Assembly (NCBI RefSeq): GCF_011090165.1
Contig: NZ_JAADJT010000017.1
Span: 1 to 64,000 of the forward strand
Reading direction: 5' to 3'
From: Duganella aceris
GTDB lineage: Bacteria > Pseudomonadota > Gammaproteobacteria > Burkholderiales > Burkholderiaceae_D
DNA length: 64,000 bases
Position numbers and translations under genes: made by a program. Each line of letters starts with the position of its first letter. The stretch's first letter is position 1. The notes beneath the pieces are model-generated. The model did no database searches, was not told the origin of the DNA, and worked only from the letters and a program-made list of their open reading frames with translations. Shown here in pieces: positions 7,947 through 16,875 of the stretch.

Positions 7947-9389
7947 ATGACAACACAGACTTTTCTCTGGCACGACTACGAAACTTTCGGCGCCCAGGCG
8001 CGCCGCGATCGCCCGGCGCAATTCGCCGCGATCCGCACCGACGCCGATCTGAACGAGATCGGCGATCCGATCATGGTTTATTGCAAACCTGCTAATGATT
8101 TCCTGCCCGATCCGCAATCCTGCCTGATCACCGGCATTACCCCTCAGCAATGCCTGGAATGGGGCGTGCCGGAGCACAAATTCGCAAACAGCATCGAGCA
8201 AGCGTTCTCCAAGCCGGGCACGATCGGCGTCGGTTACAACACCATCCGCTTCGACGACGAGATCACCCGCTTCATGTTCTGGCGCAACCTGATCGACCCG
8301 TACGCGCGCGAATGGCAAAACCAGTGCGGCCGCTGGGATCTGCTGGACGTGGTGCGCATGACCTACGCGCTGCGCCCGGAAGGGATCGAATGGCCGGTCA
8401 AGCCGGACGGCAAGCCGAGCTTCCGGCTGGAAGACCTGGCCAAGGCCAACGGCCTGCTGCACGAAGCGGCGCACGACGCGCTGTCCGACGTACGCGCCAC
8501 CATCGCGCTGGCGCGGCTGATCAAGCAAAAGCAGCCGAAGCTGTTCGACTTCTGTTTCGCGCTGCACAAGAAGGATCGCGTGGCCGACGAGATCGGCATG
8601 CACCTGGCGCCCAACCTGCGGGCGCCGTTCCTGCATGTATCCGGCATGTTCCCGGCCGAGCGCGGCTGCATCGCGCTGGTGTGGCCGCTGGCGACGCATC
8701 CGACCAACAAGAACGAAGTCATCGTCTGGGATTGCACCTACGATCCGAGCGAGCTGTTCACGCTGGACGCGGACACCATCCGCACCCGCATCTTCAGCCG
8801 GTCCGACGCGCTACCCGAAGGCATGACCCGACTGCCGGTCAAGAGCGTGCACCTGAACAAGTCGCCGATGCTGGTGTCCAACCTGAAGACGCTGTCGCCG
8901 GCGATGGCCGCCAAGTGGGGCATCGACCTGGAGCAGGCCAAGGCCCACGCCGCGCTGGCCGCCGCCGGCCGCAACATGGATATCGTGTGGGAGCAGGTGT
9001 TCCACCGCCCGGCCGGCGCCGAGCTGGATGTCGACGAGGATTTGTACAACGGCTTCGTCGGCAAGGAAGACCGGCGCCTGCTGGAATCGCTGCGCAAGGA
9101 GACGCCGGCCAAGCTGGCAACGGCATCGCCATCGTTCGACGATCCGCGCCTGCTGGAACTGCTGTTCCGCTACCGCGCGCGCAATTTCCCGGAGACGCTG
9201 AACGAAGGCGAGCTGGAACATTGGGAGCAGCACCGCGCGGCGCGCTTCTACGAAGGCGCCGGCGGCGCGCGCAGCATCGACCAGTTCTTCGGCGAGATCG
9301 ACCATCTGCAACAGGATGCCGACGAACGCGCCGAACAGATCCTGGCCGAACTGTACGAGTATGTGGAACTAATCGCCCCCGCGCACTAA
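7947..9389 (+). CDS. sbcB: exodeoxyribonuclease I
   Basis: 480 residues, normal for ExoI. The DEDD exonuclease domain starts with FLWHDYETFGAQARRDRPAQF (acidic pair D10/E12), continues with GYNTIRFDDEITRFMFWRN and ends with HDALSDVRATIALARLIK (the His-Asp motif). The SH3-like and helical C-terminal domains follow. It degrades single-stranded DNA 3' to 5' and acts in recombination and mismatch repair. It stands alone, divergent from the DUF5610-like gene. A GC-rich inverted repeat follows the stop. Confidence 0.95.
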   Translation: MTTQTFLWHDYETFGAQARRDRPAQFAAIRTDADLNEIGDPIMVYCKPANDFLPDPQSCLITGITPQQCLEWGVPEHKFANSIEQAFSKPGTIGVGYNTIRFDDEITRFMFWRNLIDPYAREWQNQCGRWDLLDVVRMTYALRPEGIEWPVKPDGKPSFRLEDLAKANGLLHEAAHDALSDVRATIALARLIKQKQPKLFDFCFALHKKDRVADEIGMHLAPNLRAPFLHVSGMFPAERGCIALVWPLATHPTNKNEVIVWDCTYDPSELFTLDADTIRTRIFSRSDALPEGMTRLPVKSVHLNKSPMLVSNLKTLSPAMAAKWGIDLEQAKAHAALAAAGRNMDIVWEQVFHRPAGAELDVDEDLYNGFVGKEDRRLLESLRKETPAKLATASPSFDDPRLLELLFRYRARNFPETLNEGELEHWEQHRAARFYEGAGGARSIDQFFGEIDHLQQDADERAEQILAELYEYVELIAPAH

Positions 9390-9409
9390 AACCCGCACTG
9401 CGGCCGAAG

Positions 9410-9436
9410 GGGGTCGGACCCTTCGGGTCCGACCCC
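9410..9436. repeat. GC-rich inverted repeat (12-bp arms, 3-nt loop)
   Basis: GGGGTCGGACCC (9410-9421) and GGGTCCGACCCC (9425-9436) are perfect reverse complements around TTC. It sits between the convergent sbcB and pyrF genes. No T-run follows on either strand, so it looks more like a dispersed palindrome than a standard terminator. Its outer GGGGTC-x-GA resembles the end of the long palindrome at 17902. Confidence 0.75.
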
Positions 9437-9464
9437 GGCATCCGGGCTGCGGGGTAACACTCAA

Positions 9465-10286
9465 TCAGGCGCGATGGGCGTTGATGGCGTCGCGGGTTTC
9501 CTCGGCGACGCGGCGCGCGGCGCTGGCGAAGTCCTCACCCGCCTGCGGCGTCGCGTACAAAATCGCGCGCGACGAGTTGATCATCATGCCGCTGCCCGCC
9601 GCCGTCCTGCCCGACTTGACGGTGGCCGCGATATCGCCGCCCTGCGCGCCGATGCCAGGCACCAGCAGCGGCATGTCGCCGACGATGGCGCGCACCTGCG
9701 CCAGCTCCTCCGGGAAGGTCGCCCCGACCACCAGCGCGCACTGGCCGTTGCCGTTCCACTTCTCCGCCACCAGCCGCGCCACATGCTGATACAGCGGCTT
9801 GCCGTCGACATTCAGGAACTGCAGATCCGAACCGCCCGCGTTCGAAGTGCGGCACAACACGATGATGCCGCGATCGCTCCACTCCATGTACGGCTCCACC
9901 GAATCCGAGCCCATGTACGGGCTGACGGTCACCGCGTCGGCGCCGTAGCGGTCGTAGGCTTCGCGCGCGTACTGGCGCGCGGTGGCGCCGATGTCGCCGC
10001 GCTTGGCGTCCAGGATCAGCGGAATGTGCGGATAGTGCTCGCGCGCATAGGCGCAGATTTGTTCCAGCTGGCCTTCCGCGCCGAGCGCGGCGAAGTAGGC
10101 GATCTGCGGCTTGAACGCGCACGCCAGGTCGGCGGTCGCGTCGATGATCTCGCGGCAGAAATGGTAAATGCCTTGCGGGTCGCTCTGGAACCGGGCCGGC
10201 AGCTTGGCCATGTCCGGGTCCAGGCCCACGCACAGCAGGGAGTCGTTGGCCGTCCATGCGGCGGATAATTTGTTGATGAAAGTCAC
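9465..10286 (-). CDS. pyrF: orotidine 5'-phosphate decarboxylase, type 2
   Basis: 273 residues, the length of the type 2 family. The catalytic Asp-Lys-Asp signature is present as LILDAKRGDIGATA (about residues 91-104), followed by AVTVSPYMG and VPGIGAQGGD for phosphate binding. It converts OMP to UMP, the last step of pyrimidine synthesis, in the cytoplasm. The start is GTG at 10286 with AAGGG about eight bases upstream. It is divergent from the SDR gene at 10381. Confidence 0.95.
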   Translation of the reverse strand: MTFINKLSAAWTANDSLLCVGLDPDMAKLPARFQSDPQGIYHFCREIIDATADLACAFKPQIAYFAALGAEGQLEQICAYAREHYPHIPLILDAKRGDIGATARQYAREAYDRYGADAVTVSPYMGSDSVEPYMEWSDRGIIVLCRTSNAGGSDLQFLNVDGKPLYQHVARLVAEKWNGNGQCALVVGATFPEELAQVRAIVGDMPLLVPGIGAQGGDIAATVKSGRTAAGSGMMINSSRAILYATPQAGEDFASAARRVAEETRDAINAHRA

Positions 10287-10380
10287 GACGCACCCTTAAA
10301 GAATAATGCAAACCCTCTATTGTAACGCGCCCGCCATGGGCTGTTAAAATTTGTCCTCTCTCCTCAGAAAGCAGATTCCT

Positions 10381-11142
10381 ATGAAATTATCCCAAAAAGT
10401 CGCGATCGTGACCGGCGCCACCCAAGGCATAGGCTTGGCCTGCGCCCAACGCCTGATCGCCGAGGGCGCCAAGGTGATGCTGGTCGACATCAAGCCGGAA
10501 GGCGCCGACGCCGCCGCCGCGCTGGGCGGGCAGGCGCGCTTCTTCACCGCCGACGTCAGCCAGAAGGCCGACGTCGACGCGCTGGTCGCGGCCACCGTCA
10601 AGGAATTCGGCCGCATCGACATCCTGATCAACAACGCCGGCGTCACCCACGCCGCCAACTTCCTCGACGTCTGCGAAGAGGATTTCGACCGCGTCATGCG
10701 CATCAACCTGAAGTCGATGTTCCTGTGCGGCCAGGCCGTGGCGCGCGAGATGGTCAAGCAGCAAAGCGGCTGCATCATCAACATGTCCAGCGTCAACGCC
10801 GAGCTGGCGATCCCGAACCAGGTGCCGTATGTGGTGTCGAAGGGCGCGATCAACCAGCTGACCAAGGTGATGTCGCTGAACCTGGTCGAGCACGGCATCC
10901 GCGTCAACGGCATCGGTCCCGGCACCATCCTGACCGAGCTGGCGAAGAAGGCCGTGATGTCCAGCCCGGAATCGCGCCACACCATTTTGTCGCGCACGCC
11001 GATGGGCCGCTGCGGCGAGCCGGAGGAAGTCGCCTCGATCGCCGCCTTCCTCGCCAGCGACGACGCCAGCTACATGACCGGCCAGACGCTGTACGTCGAC
11101 GGCGGCCGACTGGCGCTGAACTACACGGTGCCGGTCAAATAA
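10381..11142 (+). CDS. SDR family oxidoreductase (FabG/glucose dehydrogenase-like)
   Basis: 253 residues, classical SDR length. TGATQGIG near residues 13-20 binds NAD(P); NNAGVTHAANF follows; the catalytic Ser is in NMSSVNAELAI and Tyr-Lys in YVVSKGAINQL. The C-terminus (ASYMTGQTLYVDGGRLALNY) is typical of this family. The substrate cannot be told from sequence; sugars and 3-oxoacyl compounds are both common for such proteins. An intrinsic terminator lies at 11267. Confidence 0.85.
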   Translation: MKLSQKVAIVTGATQGIGLACAQRLIAEGAKVMLVDIKPEGADAAAALGGQARFFTADVSQKADVDALVAATVKEFGRIDILINNAGVTHAANFLDVCEEDFDRVMRINLKSMFLCGQAVAREMVKQQSGCIINMSSVNAELAIPNQVPYVVSKGAINQLTKVMSLNLVEHGIRVNGIGPGTILTELAKKAVMSSPESRHTILSRTPMGRCGEPEEVASIAAFLASDDASYMTGQTLYVDGGRLALNYTVPVK

Positions 11143-11454
11143 CCGGCCTTTCGGGAGAGTTATGCGCCTGTCTGATGTCTGGTATCTGAAAGAACAATTA
11201 GACACATATCTTGCCGCACCGCATAATGCACCTGTCTCCACTATTCTCCTCCAAGAAAATAGTTTTAAGCCCGCTTTCACCAGCGGGCTTTTTTTTGTGC
11301 ATTTTTTTGGCGACTGTCATCACGTCGTCATATTCGTTCCGCATACTGGTTACATCTTGAGTACATGCAACCGATAGGCATGACGCAAGAAAGGTGCGCC
11401 GGGATCCTGGCGCACCACTCCCCAATTTTTGCGGTGCGTGGTATTGTCTGGCGC
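11143..11454. other. gene-free stretch with terminator and a second hairpin
   Basis: 312 bases between the SDR and VanZ genes. It holds the terminator at 11267-11296 and a perfect 8-bp stem, GGTGCGCC (11393-11400) with GGCGCACC (11409-11416). On the minus strand this second stem is followed by TTTCTT, so it could end leftward transcription from the small gene at 12049. A frame from 11162 has a ribosome-site-like GGGAGAG but reads through the terminator, so it was not called. Confidence 0.6.
11267..11296 (+). terminator. rho-independent terminator
   Basis: Stem AAGCCCGCT (11267-11275) and AGCGGGCTT (11282-11290), six-base loop, followed by a run of T to 11296. It should end the SDR transcript on the plus strand. 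Confidence 0.9.
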
Positions 11455-11847
11455 ATGATCAAACAACTGCTGCTCACCTCATCCCATTCCCGCCTGCGCT
11501 ACTGGACCGCCATCGTGCTGTACCTGATGATTCTGGTACTCGGCTCGATTCCCGGCGCGCGCCAGGATATCGGCAACGTCGCCTCCGGCGTCATCCTGCA
11601 TTCCTTGGCCTATGCCGGCCTGACCTTCCTGCTGTTCACCGGCGGCAAGGGCAGCCCGTCGCAGCGCGCCGGCAAGGCGGTGCTGACGATCGCCCTGATG
11701 GGCGCGCTGGACGAAGTGGTGCAGAGCTTCTTCCCGTATCGCCACGGCGCGGTGTCCGACTGGCTGGTCGACTGCAACGCGGCGCTGCTGACCGCCGGCT
11801 TCATGTGGGCCCTGTGGAACCGCTACCGCATCCAGCCGTCAAACTGA
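11455..11847 (+). CDS. VanZ-family membrane protein
   Basis: 130 residues from the ATG at 11455 (MIKQLLL); upstream in-frame codons lack coding character and include a hairpin. Four hydrophobic segments are seen, with the family pattern SIPGARQDIGNV, a lone acidic pair in GALDEVVQSFFPYRHGAVSDWLVDCNAA, and a final membrane segment. VanZ-like proteins are inner-membrane proteins of poorly known function, first seen in teicoplanin resistance clusters; no such cluster is present here. Confidence 0.8.
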   Translation: MIKQLLLTSSHSRLRYWTAIVLYLMILVLGSIPGARQDIGNVASGVILHSLAYAGLTFLLFTGGKGSPSQRAGKAVLTIALMGALDEVVQSFFPYRHGAVSDWLVDCNAALLTAGFMWALWNRYRIQPSN

Positions 11848-12049
11848 CGCCGCCCGCCGCCATCTGCGCGGCGCCGCCGGTGGCCAACTCCACGTCGCTG
11901 CGCAGCCGCCGCAGCTGCTCGGCCTGAGCCGTGCGCACCAGACCATGCAGCGCATGAAACAGCAAATGCCTGCAGCGCGGGTCCGCCGCCTCGCCGCAGG
12001 ATGAATTGATTAACTCTTCGATAATCATGTCTGTATCGCGCGTCAACAT
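11801..12049 (-). CDS. small hypothetical protein, 82 aa
   Basis: Family not recognised. MLTRDTDMIIEELINSSCGE starts an amphipathic, probably helical protein with two Cys residues; the last 25 residues are Gly/Ala-rich and overlap the VanZ gene 3' end by 47 bases on the other strand. The start has AGGA seven bases before the ATG. An FNR/ANR-like promoter is placed precisely upstream, which raises my confidence that the frame is expressed. Confidence 0.55.
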   Translation of the reverse strand: MLTRDTDMIIEELINSSCGEAADPRCRHLLFHALHGLVRTAQAEQLRRLRSDVELATGGAAQMAAGGVSLTAGCGSGSTGPT

Positions 12050-12078
12050 ATTCCTGTCCTATAAAGTGATACCGAACA

Positions 12079-12120
12079 ATTATTGCGTGTGAGTAGCATG
12101 CTTCAATTGATATATGTCAA
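12079..12120 (-). promoter_or_regulatory. FNR/ANR-like class II promoter
   Basis: On the plus strand the box reads TTGATATATGTCAA (12107-12120), one mismatch from TTGAT-N4-ATCAA. A good -10, AATAAT, lies on the minus strand at 12084-12079, giving a start near 12072. The box centre (12113.5) is then 41.5 bp upstream, the class II position, and the leader to the ATG at 12049 is about 23 bases. It could also affect the lipoprotein gene at 12210. Confidence 0.55.
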
Positions 12121-12209
12121 TCGCGTTTGCGACCCCGGGAACAAATCGGGATCGCGCCTGTCAGAATGAAATCGCTGGCATTTCTTTTATAACTGACTGG
12201 AGATAAAAC

Positions 12210-12629
12210 ATGAATACCAATAAACATTGGGCGGCAGCACTGTGCGTGGTCGCTCTGGCGGGTTGCGCCAAGGATTGGATGGGCGGGGACAAAAGCAGCG
12301 ACTCGTCGCCGGGCAGCAGCGCCGGCGCCAGCACCAGCAGCACGATGTCGCCGGCCGCCAGCAGCCCGCCGCCCACCAGCGGCGGCAGCGAGCAGGCATC
12401 GGCCGGCGTGGTGCAGGCGATCGACCAGTTGCAGCGGCAGGATGTCGGGGTCGGCGTGGTCGGGGCGGCGGCGGTCGGCGGCGGCACCGGCATGCCGACC
12501 GACAAGGTCTACCGCGTCACCATCCGCACCGACGACGGCGCCAACCAGATGGTGGTGGTGGATTCGATGCCGAGCTATAAGGTCGGCGACCGTGTCCGTT
12601 ACATGAACGGCACGGTGATGGCGTATTAA
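12210..12629 (+). CDS. small lipoprotein
   Basis: 139 residues. The N-terminus MNTNKHWAAALCVVALAGCAKDW has a lipoprotein signal with lipobox LAGC (Cys19). A Ser/Gly/Pro-rich spacer (about 25-65) leads to a small beta-rich C-terminal domain with VYRVTIRTDDG and YKVGDRVRYMNG, similar to the C-terminal part of SlyB-like outer-membrane lipoproteins. It probably sits in the outer or inner membrane, facing the periplasm. Ribosome site GGAG upstream of the ATG. The stop overlaps the convergent TraB-like gene by four bases. Confidence 0.7.
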   Translation: MNTNKHWAAALCVVALAGCAKDWMGGDKSSDSSPGSSAGASTSSTMSPAASSPPPTSGGSEQASAGVVQAIDQLQRQDVGVGVVGAAAVGGGTGMPTDKVYRVTIRTDDGANQMVVVDSMPSYKVGDRVRYMNGTVMAY

Positions 12630-13534
12630 TACAGCTGCTCGACCTGGTAGCCGCGCCGCTTGAGCAACTCCGGCAAGCCGTCGGCGCCCACCAGGTGCAG
12701 CAGGCCGACGCCGACGAAGGCCACCTGGTCCTGCTGCATGATGCGTTCGATGTTGGCCGCCATCTCGGGGTTGCGCTTGCCCAGCAACACGCGGTTCATG
12801 AAGCCGGCGGAAATGCTGTCGCCGCTGGTGGCGGCCTGCCAGGCGGCGTGGATGCCGGGCTGGTCGGCGACGCTCCAGGCATCGATCAGCGCCTGCGAGC
12901 GTTTCAGCGAATCGCCGTCGGCCAGGTCGGCCAGGTTTTCCAGCAGATATTGTTCCTGCTGGCGCTCGTCCAGGCTATCGAACAAGCTCAGCTGATAATC
13001 GGCGCTTTCCAGCTCGCGCACGGTCTTCTCCTGTTTTTGCGCGGCGGCCAGCAACGCGTACTCCACCGCCTGGCTGCGCTGGAAGCCGTGCAGGTCCAGC
13101 TCGGCGCCCATCAGCAGATTGGCGATCAGCCACGGCTTGTATTGCTGCACCGACGCCAGCGAGATGCCGGCGCGCGCCAGCGCCTGCGCGGTTTTCTGCA
13201 TCGCGGCCGGGCTCAGGTGGTTCTGGATGGTGTCGCCGTCCGCATAGCGGCCGTGGCGCGCCAGCGCCACCTGGAAGGCCGCGTTCTCACGGATGTCCAG
13301 CTCGATCACCAGCGCTTTGGAATCGAGCAACGCGCGCGACACCACCGGATCCAGCGGATAGACGCCGTCGCGGCCGACGTGGATGGTGCCGAACAAATAG
13401 CTGGTCTTGCCGTCGTGCGTGACGCGGTACAGCTGGCCGCGATGCTGGGTCGCCCCCTCGTTGACGCCGGCGGCAAAGACGGCCTGGCAGCAGCTGATCA
13501 ACAAGGCAAACAATATGGCAAGTTTCGAAGGCAT
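12626..13534 (-). CDS. TraB/GumN family protein
   Basis: 302 residues from the ATG at 13534, chosen because MPSKLAILFALLISCCQAVFA is a clean signal peptide; the frame is open 27 codons further up. The motif LYRVTHDGKTSYLFGTIHVG (GTIH at about residues 53-56) is the hallmark of the TraB/GumN fold, thought to be a metal-dependent hydrolase related to erythromycin esterase and Tiki proteases. The C-terminal FVGVGLLHLVG supplies the second conserved histidine. Periplasmic; substrate unknown. Confidence 0.8.
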   Translation of the reverse strand: MPSKLAILFALLISCCQAVFAAGVNEGATQHRGQLYRVTHDGKTSYLFGTIHVGRDGVYPLDPVVSRALLDSKALVIELDIRENAAFQVALARHGRYADGDTIQNHLSPAAMQKTAQALARAGISLASVQQYKPWLIANLLMGAELDLHGFQRSQAVEYALLAAAQKQEKTVRELESADYQLSLFDSLDERQQEQYLLENLADLADGDSLKRSQALIDAWSVADQPGIHAAWQAATSGDSISAGFMNRVLLGKRNPEMAANIERIMQQDQVAFVGVGLLHLVGADGLPELLKRRGYQVEQLY

Positions 13535-13760
13535 GCGAAATCCCGACGATGGCGGCGAATGCCATCGGATTAATATTAATAATGGAATATGGAGTGGATG
13601 AAGCTGGTTGCTCATCCGTTTCCAATAGTAAATCAGGATAACGCGGCGGGAAAACTATTTTTGAATATCGGCCGGAATGGCGGCGAAATAAACACAGTTA
13701 AGTAGCAGGTGGATAATAAAAATACTGACGAAATATAAATATATTATCGACTTAACACGG

Positions 13761-14534
13761 TTATTTTAAGCGGGTTTGATAAGAGGCGATGATCCGGGCC
13801 AGTTCGCCGTCCTTGACCACGCCGGAAATCGCCTTGTTCACCTCGGCGAGACCGACCTGGCCGCGCGGCGAGACGGCGCACTGCGCCATATAGGTCTTGA
13901 CCACCAGCGGCGGATGCAGCGACAGTTTCTCGCCGACCTTCAGATAATAATCCAGCGTGCTTTGCTGGGTTATCGCATGATGCAAGCGACCGGCCGCCAT
14001 CTTGCGCAGATTGCCGGACGAGGAATGGCCGTCGTCGCGGATAAATCCCGCACCCATCGCCTGCTCCAACTCGGGATAGTAATAACCCAGCACCGTCGCC
14101 ACCGGCTGGCCGCTGAGGTCCTTGAGCCGGCGCGGCTGCGGCACCGAGGTATCGCTGACCACCACCTCGGTCATCGGAAAGAAGCCCCGGCTCCATTGCG
14201 TCGCGCCCGGCAGCCAGGGCGGAAGGTACAGGCAGATCAGGTCGGCCTGGCCGGACTCCAGCGCCAGCGCGATGCGCTTGCGCGGCAGCGGCAGGAAGGT
14301 CGCCCCGCGTCCCAGCTTGCCGGCCAGCGCCACGCCCAGGTCCTGGTGCATGCCGGCGACCAGCCGGCCGTCGCGGAACAGCGCCATCGGCATCTCGGTG
14401 CCGGTGTCGACCAACACCACCAGCGGCGCCGGCTTCTGCGCGGCCGCGGCCGATCCCAGGCCCAAGGCCAGCATGCCCACAAGCAGGCCCCTGCCAGCGC
14501 GTATCGTCCAATCTGTGTATGCTTCTCTCACCAT
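13761..14534 (-). CDS. periplasmic substrate-binding protein-like (SBP_bac_3)
   Basis: 257 residues with an N-terminal signal (RGLLVGMLALGLGSAAAAQ). The body follows the amino-acid-type solute-binding fold: LVVLVDTGTEMPMALFRDGRLVAGMHQDLGVALAGKL, then ESGQADLICLYLPPW and LKDLSGQPVATVLGYYYPELE. No permease or ATPase is adjacent, so it is an orphan binding protein or a sensor partner. TATAAT on the minus strand (14548-14543) lies only eight bases before the ATG, with no Shine-Dalgarno, so the mRNA may be leaderless. Confidence 0.8.
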   Translation of the reverse strand: MVREAYTDWTIRAGRGLLVGMLALGLGSAAAAQKPAPLVVLVDTGTEMPMALFRDGRLVAGMHQDLGVALAGKLGRGATFLPLPRKRIALALESGQADLICLYLPPWLPGATQWSRGFFPMTEVVVSDTSVPQPRRLKDLSGQPVATVLGYYYPELEQAMGAGFIRDDGHSSSGNLRKMAAGRLHHAITQQSTLDYYLKVGEKLSLHPPLVVKTYMAQCAVSPRGQVGLAEVNKAISGVVKDGELARIIASYQTRLK

Positions 14535-14606
14535 ATGGAAAGATTATACCCACACCCTCTCCATGGGCTTCATTGATTAACGTTTGAGCGGCCTGATATA
14601 CCACCC

Positions 14607-15614
14607 ATGATTCCATTTTCCATACTCGACCTCTCCCCGATCGCCGAAGGCAGCAACGCTTCCGCCTCGTTCCGCCACACGCTCGACCTGGCACAGCACG
14701 GTGAACGCTGGGGCTACCAGCGCTACTGGCTGGCCGAACACCACGGCATGCCCGGCATCGCCAGCGCGGCCACCGCCGTGGTGATGGCGCACGTGGCCGG
14801 CGGCACCTCGACCATCCGCGTCGGCGCCGGCGGCATCATGCTGCCGAACCACGCGCCGCTGGTGATCGCCGAACAGTTCGGCACGCTCGAAGCGCTGTAC
14901 CCTGGCCGCATCGACCTCGGCCTCGGCCGCGCCCCCGGCTCCGACCAGACCACCGCGCGCGCGCTGCGCCGCACGCTGGAAACCGACGCCGACGCCTTCC
15001 CGCAGGACGTGCTGGAATTGCAGGACTATATGTCCGACGCGCCGCGCCAGCGCGTGCTGGCCGTGCCCGGCAAGGGCGCCAAGGTGCCGCTGTGGATCCT
15101 CGGCTCCAGCACCTTCGGCGCGCAGCTGGCCGCGCACCTGGGGCTGCCGTTCGCCTTCGCCTCGCATTTCGCGCCGCAGATGATGCAGCAGGCGATCTCG
15201 ATTTATCGCAGCAACTTCCAACCGTCGGCGCAGCTGGACAAGCCGCACGTCATGCTCGGCTTCAACGTCTTCGCCGCCGACACCGATGAAGAAGCGCGCT
15301 TCCGCGCCACCTCGATGCAGCAAGCCTTCGTCAACCTGCGCACCGGCAAGCCGTCGCAGCTGCCGCCGCCGAAGGCCGGCTACCTGGAATCGCTGCCGCC
15401 GCCGGAGCGCGCGATGCTGGACTCGGTGCTGTCGTGCACCGCGATGGGCTCGCCGGAAACGGTGCAGCGCCAGCTGCAGGAATTCATCACCCGCACCGGC
15501 GCCGACGAACTGATGATCACCTCGCAGATCTTCGAGCACGCGCAGCGGCTGCGTTCATACGAAATCACCGCCGACGTGCGGCAATCGCTGACCCGCGCGC
15601 AAGCGGGGCTGTAG
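14607..15614 (+). CDS. LLM-class flavin-dependent oxidoreductase
   Basis: 335 residues. It has the bacterial-luciferase-like barrel start IPFSILDLSPIAEGSNASASFRHTLDLAQHGE, the AEHHGMPGIASAATAVVMAHVAGGT block and RIDLGLGRAPGSDQTTARALRR, all typical of the short LLM monooxygenase group related to E. coli YhbW. It would use FMNH2 from a reductase partner; the substrate is unknown. No Shine-Dalgarno is seen before the ATG. It is followed by an MFS exporter gene 73 bp downstream. Confidence 0.85.
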   Translation: MIPFSILDLSPIAEGSNASASFRHTLDLAQHGERWGYQRYWLAEHHGMPGIASAATAVVMAHVAGGTSTIRVGAGGIMLPNHAPLVIAEQFGTLEALYPGRIDLGLGRAPGSDQTTARALRRTLETDADAFPQDVLELQDYMSDAPRQRVLAVPGKGAKVPLWILGSSTFGAQLAAHLGLPFAFASHFAPQMMQQAISIYRSNFQPSAQLDKPHVMLGFNVFAADTDEEARFRATSMQQAFVNLRTGKPSQLPPPKAGYLESLPPPERAMLDSVLSCTAMGSPETVQRQLQEFITRTGADELMITSQIFEHAQRLRSYEITADVRQSLTRAQAGL

Positions 15615-15687
15615 ACAAAAACGGCGACGACCAGCAGCAATTCGCAGGGACCGGTAGAATTGCCGCCTGCAAATTGAAGGAGTCGCC

Positions 15688-16875
15688 GTGAGCCCGTCCC
15701 ACGCCCAGCAAGATATCTCCCCCGGCATGGTGTGGCTGTTCGCTGTCGCGACCGGGCTGATCGTCGCCAACCTATACTACGCCCAGACGCTGATCGGCCC
15801 GATCAGCCGCGCCACCGGACTCGATCCGGGCGCGGCCGGGCTGATCGTCACGCTGACGCAAATCGGCTACTGCCTCGGCCTGTTGTTCATCGTACCGCTG
15901 GGCGACCTGGTGGAAAACCGCCGCCTGATCTTCATCGCGCTGCTGACCACCGCGACGGCGCTGTTGGCCGCGTCCGCCACGAGCAGCGCCCACCTGTTTT
16001 TGTTCGCCTGCTTCTGCGTCGGCCTCGGCTCGGTCGCGGCGCAGATCGTGGTGCCGTTCGCCGCGCACATGTCGCGGCCGGAAACGCGCGGCCAGACGGT
16101 CGGCAAGGTGATGAGCGGCCTGCTGATGGGCATCATGCTGGCGCGGCCGGTATCGAGCCTGATCGCCGACGCCTTCGGCTGGCACGCGATCTTCGTCATC
16201 TCGGCGGCCGGCACCATCGCGCTGGCCTTCCTGCTGCGGGCGAAGCTGCCGCAGCGCCAGCCGGACTCCGGGCTGCACTACTTCGCGCTGCTGGGATCGA
16301 TGTGGCAGCTGCTGAAGACCACCCCGGTGCTGCGCCGCCGCGCCGCCTACCAGGCCTGCATGTTCGGCGCGTTCAGCCTGTTCTGGACCTGCGTCTCGCT
16401 GGAACTGACCGGACCGAATTTCAAGCTCAGCCAATCCGGCGTCGCGATCTTCGCGCTGGTGGGCGTGGCGGGCGCGATCGCCTCGCCGATCGCCGGCCGC
16501 CGCGCCGACCAGGGCAAGAGCCGCTCGACCACCCTCGTCGCGCTGACGCTGGGCGTGCTGGCGTTCGCCATGCCGCTGCTGGTGCACGCCACGCAGCTGG
16601 TCAACCTCGGCGTGCTGGTCGCCACCTCGATCGTGTTGGACATGGGCGTCTCCGCCAACCTGGTGACCGGGCAGCGGGCGATCTTCGCCCTGCCGCCGGA
16701 AATCCGCAGCCGGCTGAACGGGCTGTACATGGCCCTGTTCTTCATGGGAGGCGCCTTGGGATCGTCGCTGGGCGGCTGGATGTTCGCCGCGCACGGCTGG
16801 ACCGGCGTGCTGTGGACCGGCCTCGCCTTCCCGCTGACCGCGCTGTGCGTATTCGCCACCGAACCGGGCAAATGA
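15688..16875 (+). CDS. MFS transporter
   Basis: 395 residues with about 12 membrane segments. The first half has IGPISRATGLDPGAAGLIVTLTQIGYCLGLLFIVPLGDLVENRR, the MFS loop signature region, and SRPETRGQTVGKVMSGLLMG. This pattern fits the YnfM/sugar-efflux-like exporters. Ribosome site AAGGAG precedes the start, where GTG at 15688 is used. The TGA is immediately followed by the stop of the convergent gene (TGATCA at 16873-16878). Confidence 0.85.
   Translation: MSPSHAQQDISPGMVWLFAVATGLIVANLYYAQTLIGPISRATGLDPGAAGLIVTLTQIGYCLGLLFIVPLGDLVENRRLIFIALLTTATALLAASATSSAHLFLFACFCVGLGSVAAQIVVPFAAHMSRPETRGQTVGKVMSGLLMGIMLARPVSSLIADAFGWHAIFVISAAGTIALAFLLRAKLPQRQPDSGLHYFALLGSMWQLLKTTPVLRRRAAYQACMFGAFSLFWTCVSLELTGPNFKLSQSGVAIFALVGVAGAIASPIAGRRADQGKSRSTTLVALTLGVLAFAMPLLVHATQLVNLGVLVATSIVLDMGVSANLVTGQRAIFALPPEIRSRLNGLYMALFFMGGALGSSLGGWMFAAHGWTGVLWTGLAFPLTALCVFATEPGK

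Noticed and set aside
11162..11377. Short plus-strand frame with GGGAGAG upstream
   Set aside because: It reads straight through a strong intrinsic terminator (11267-11296) and has no recognisable protein features.
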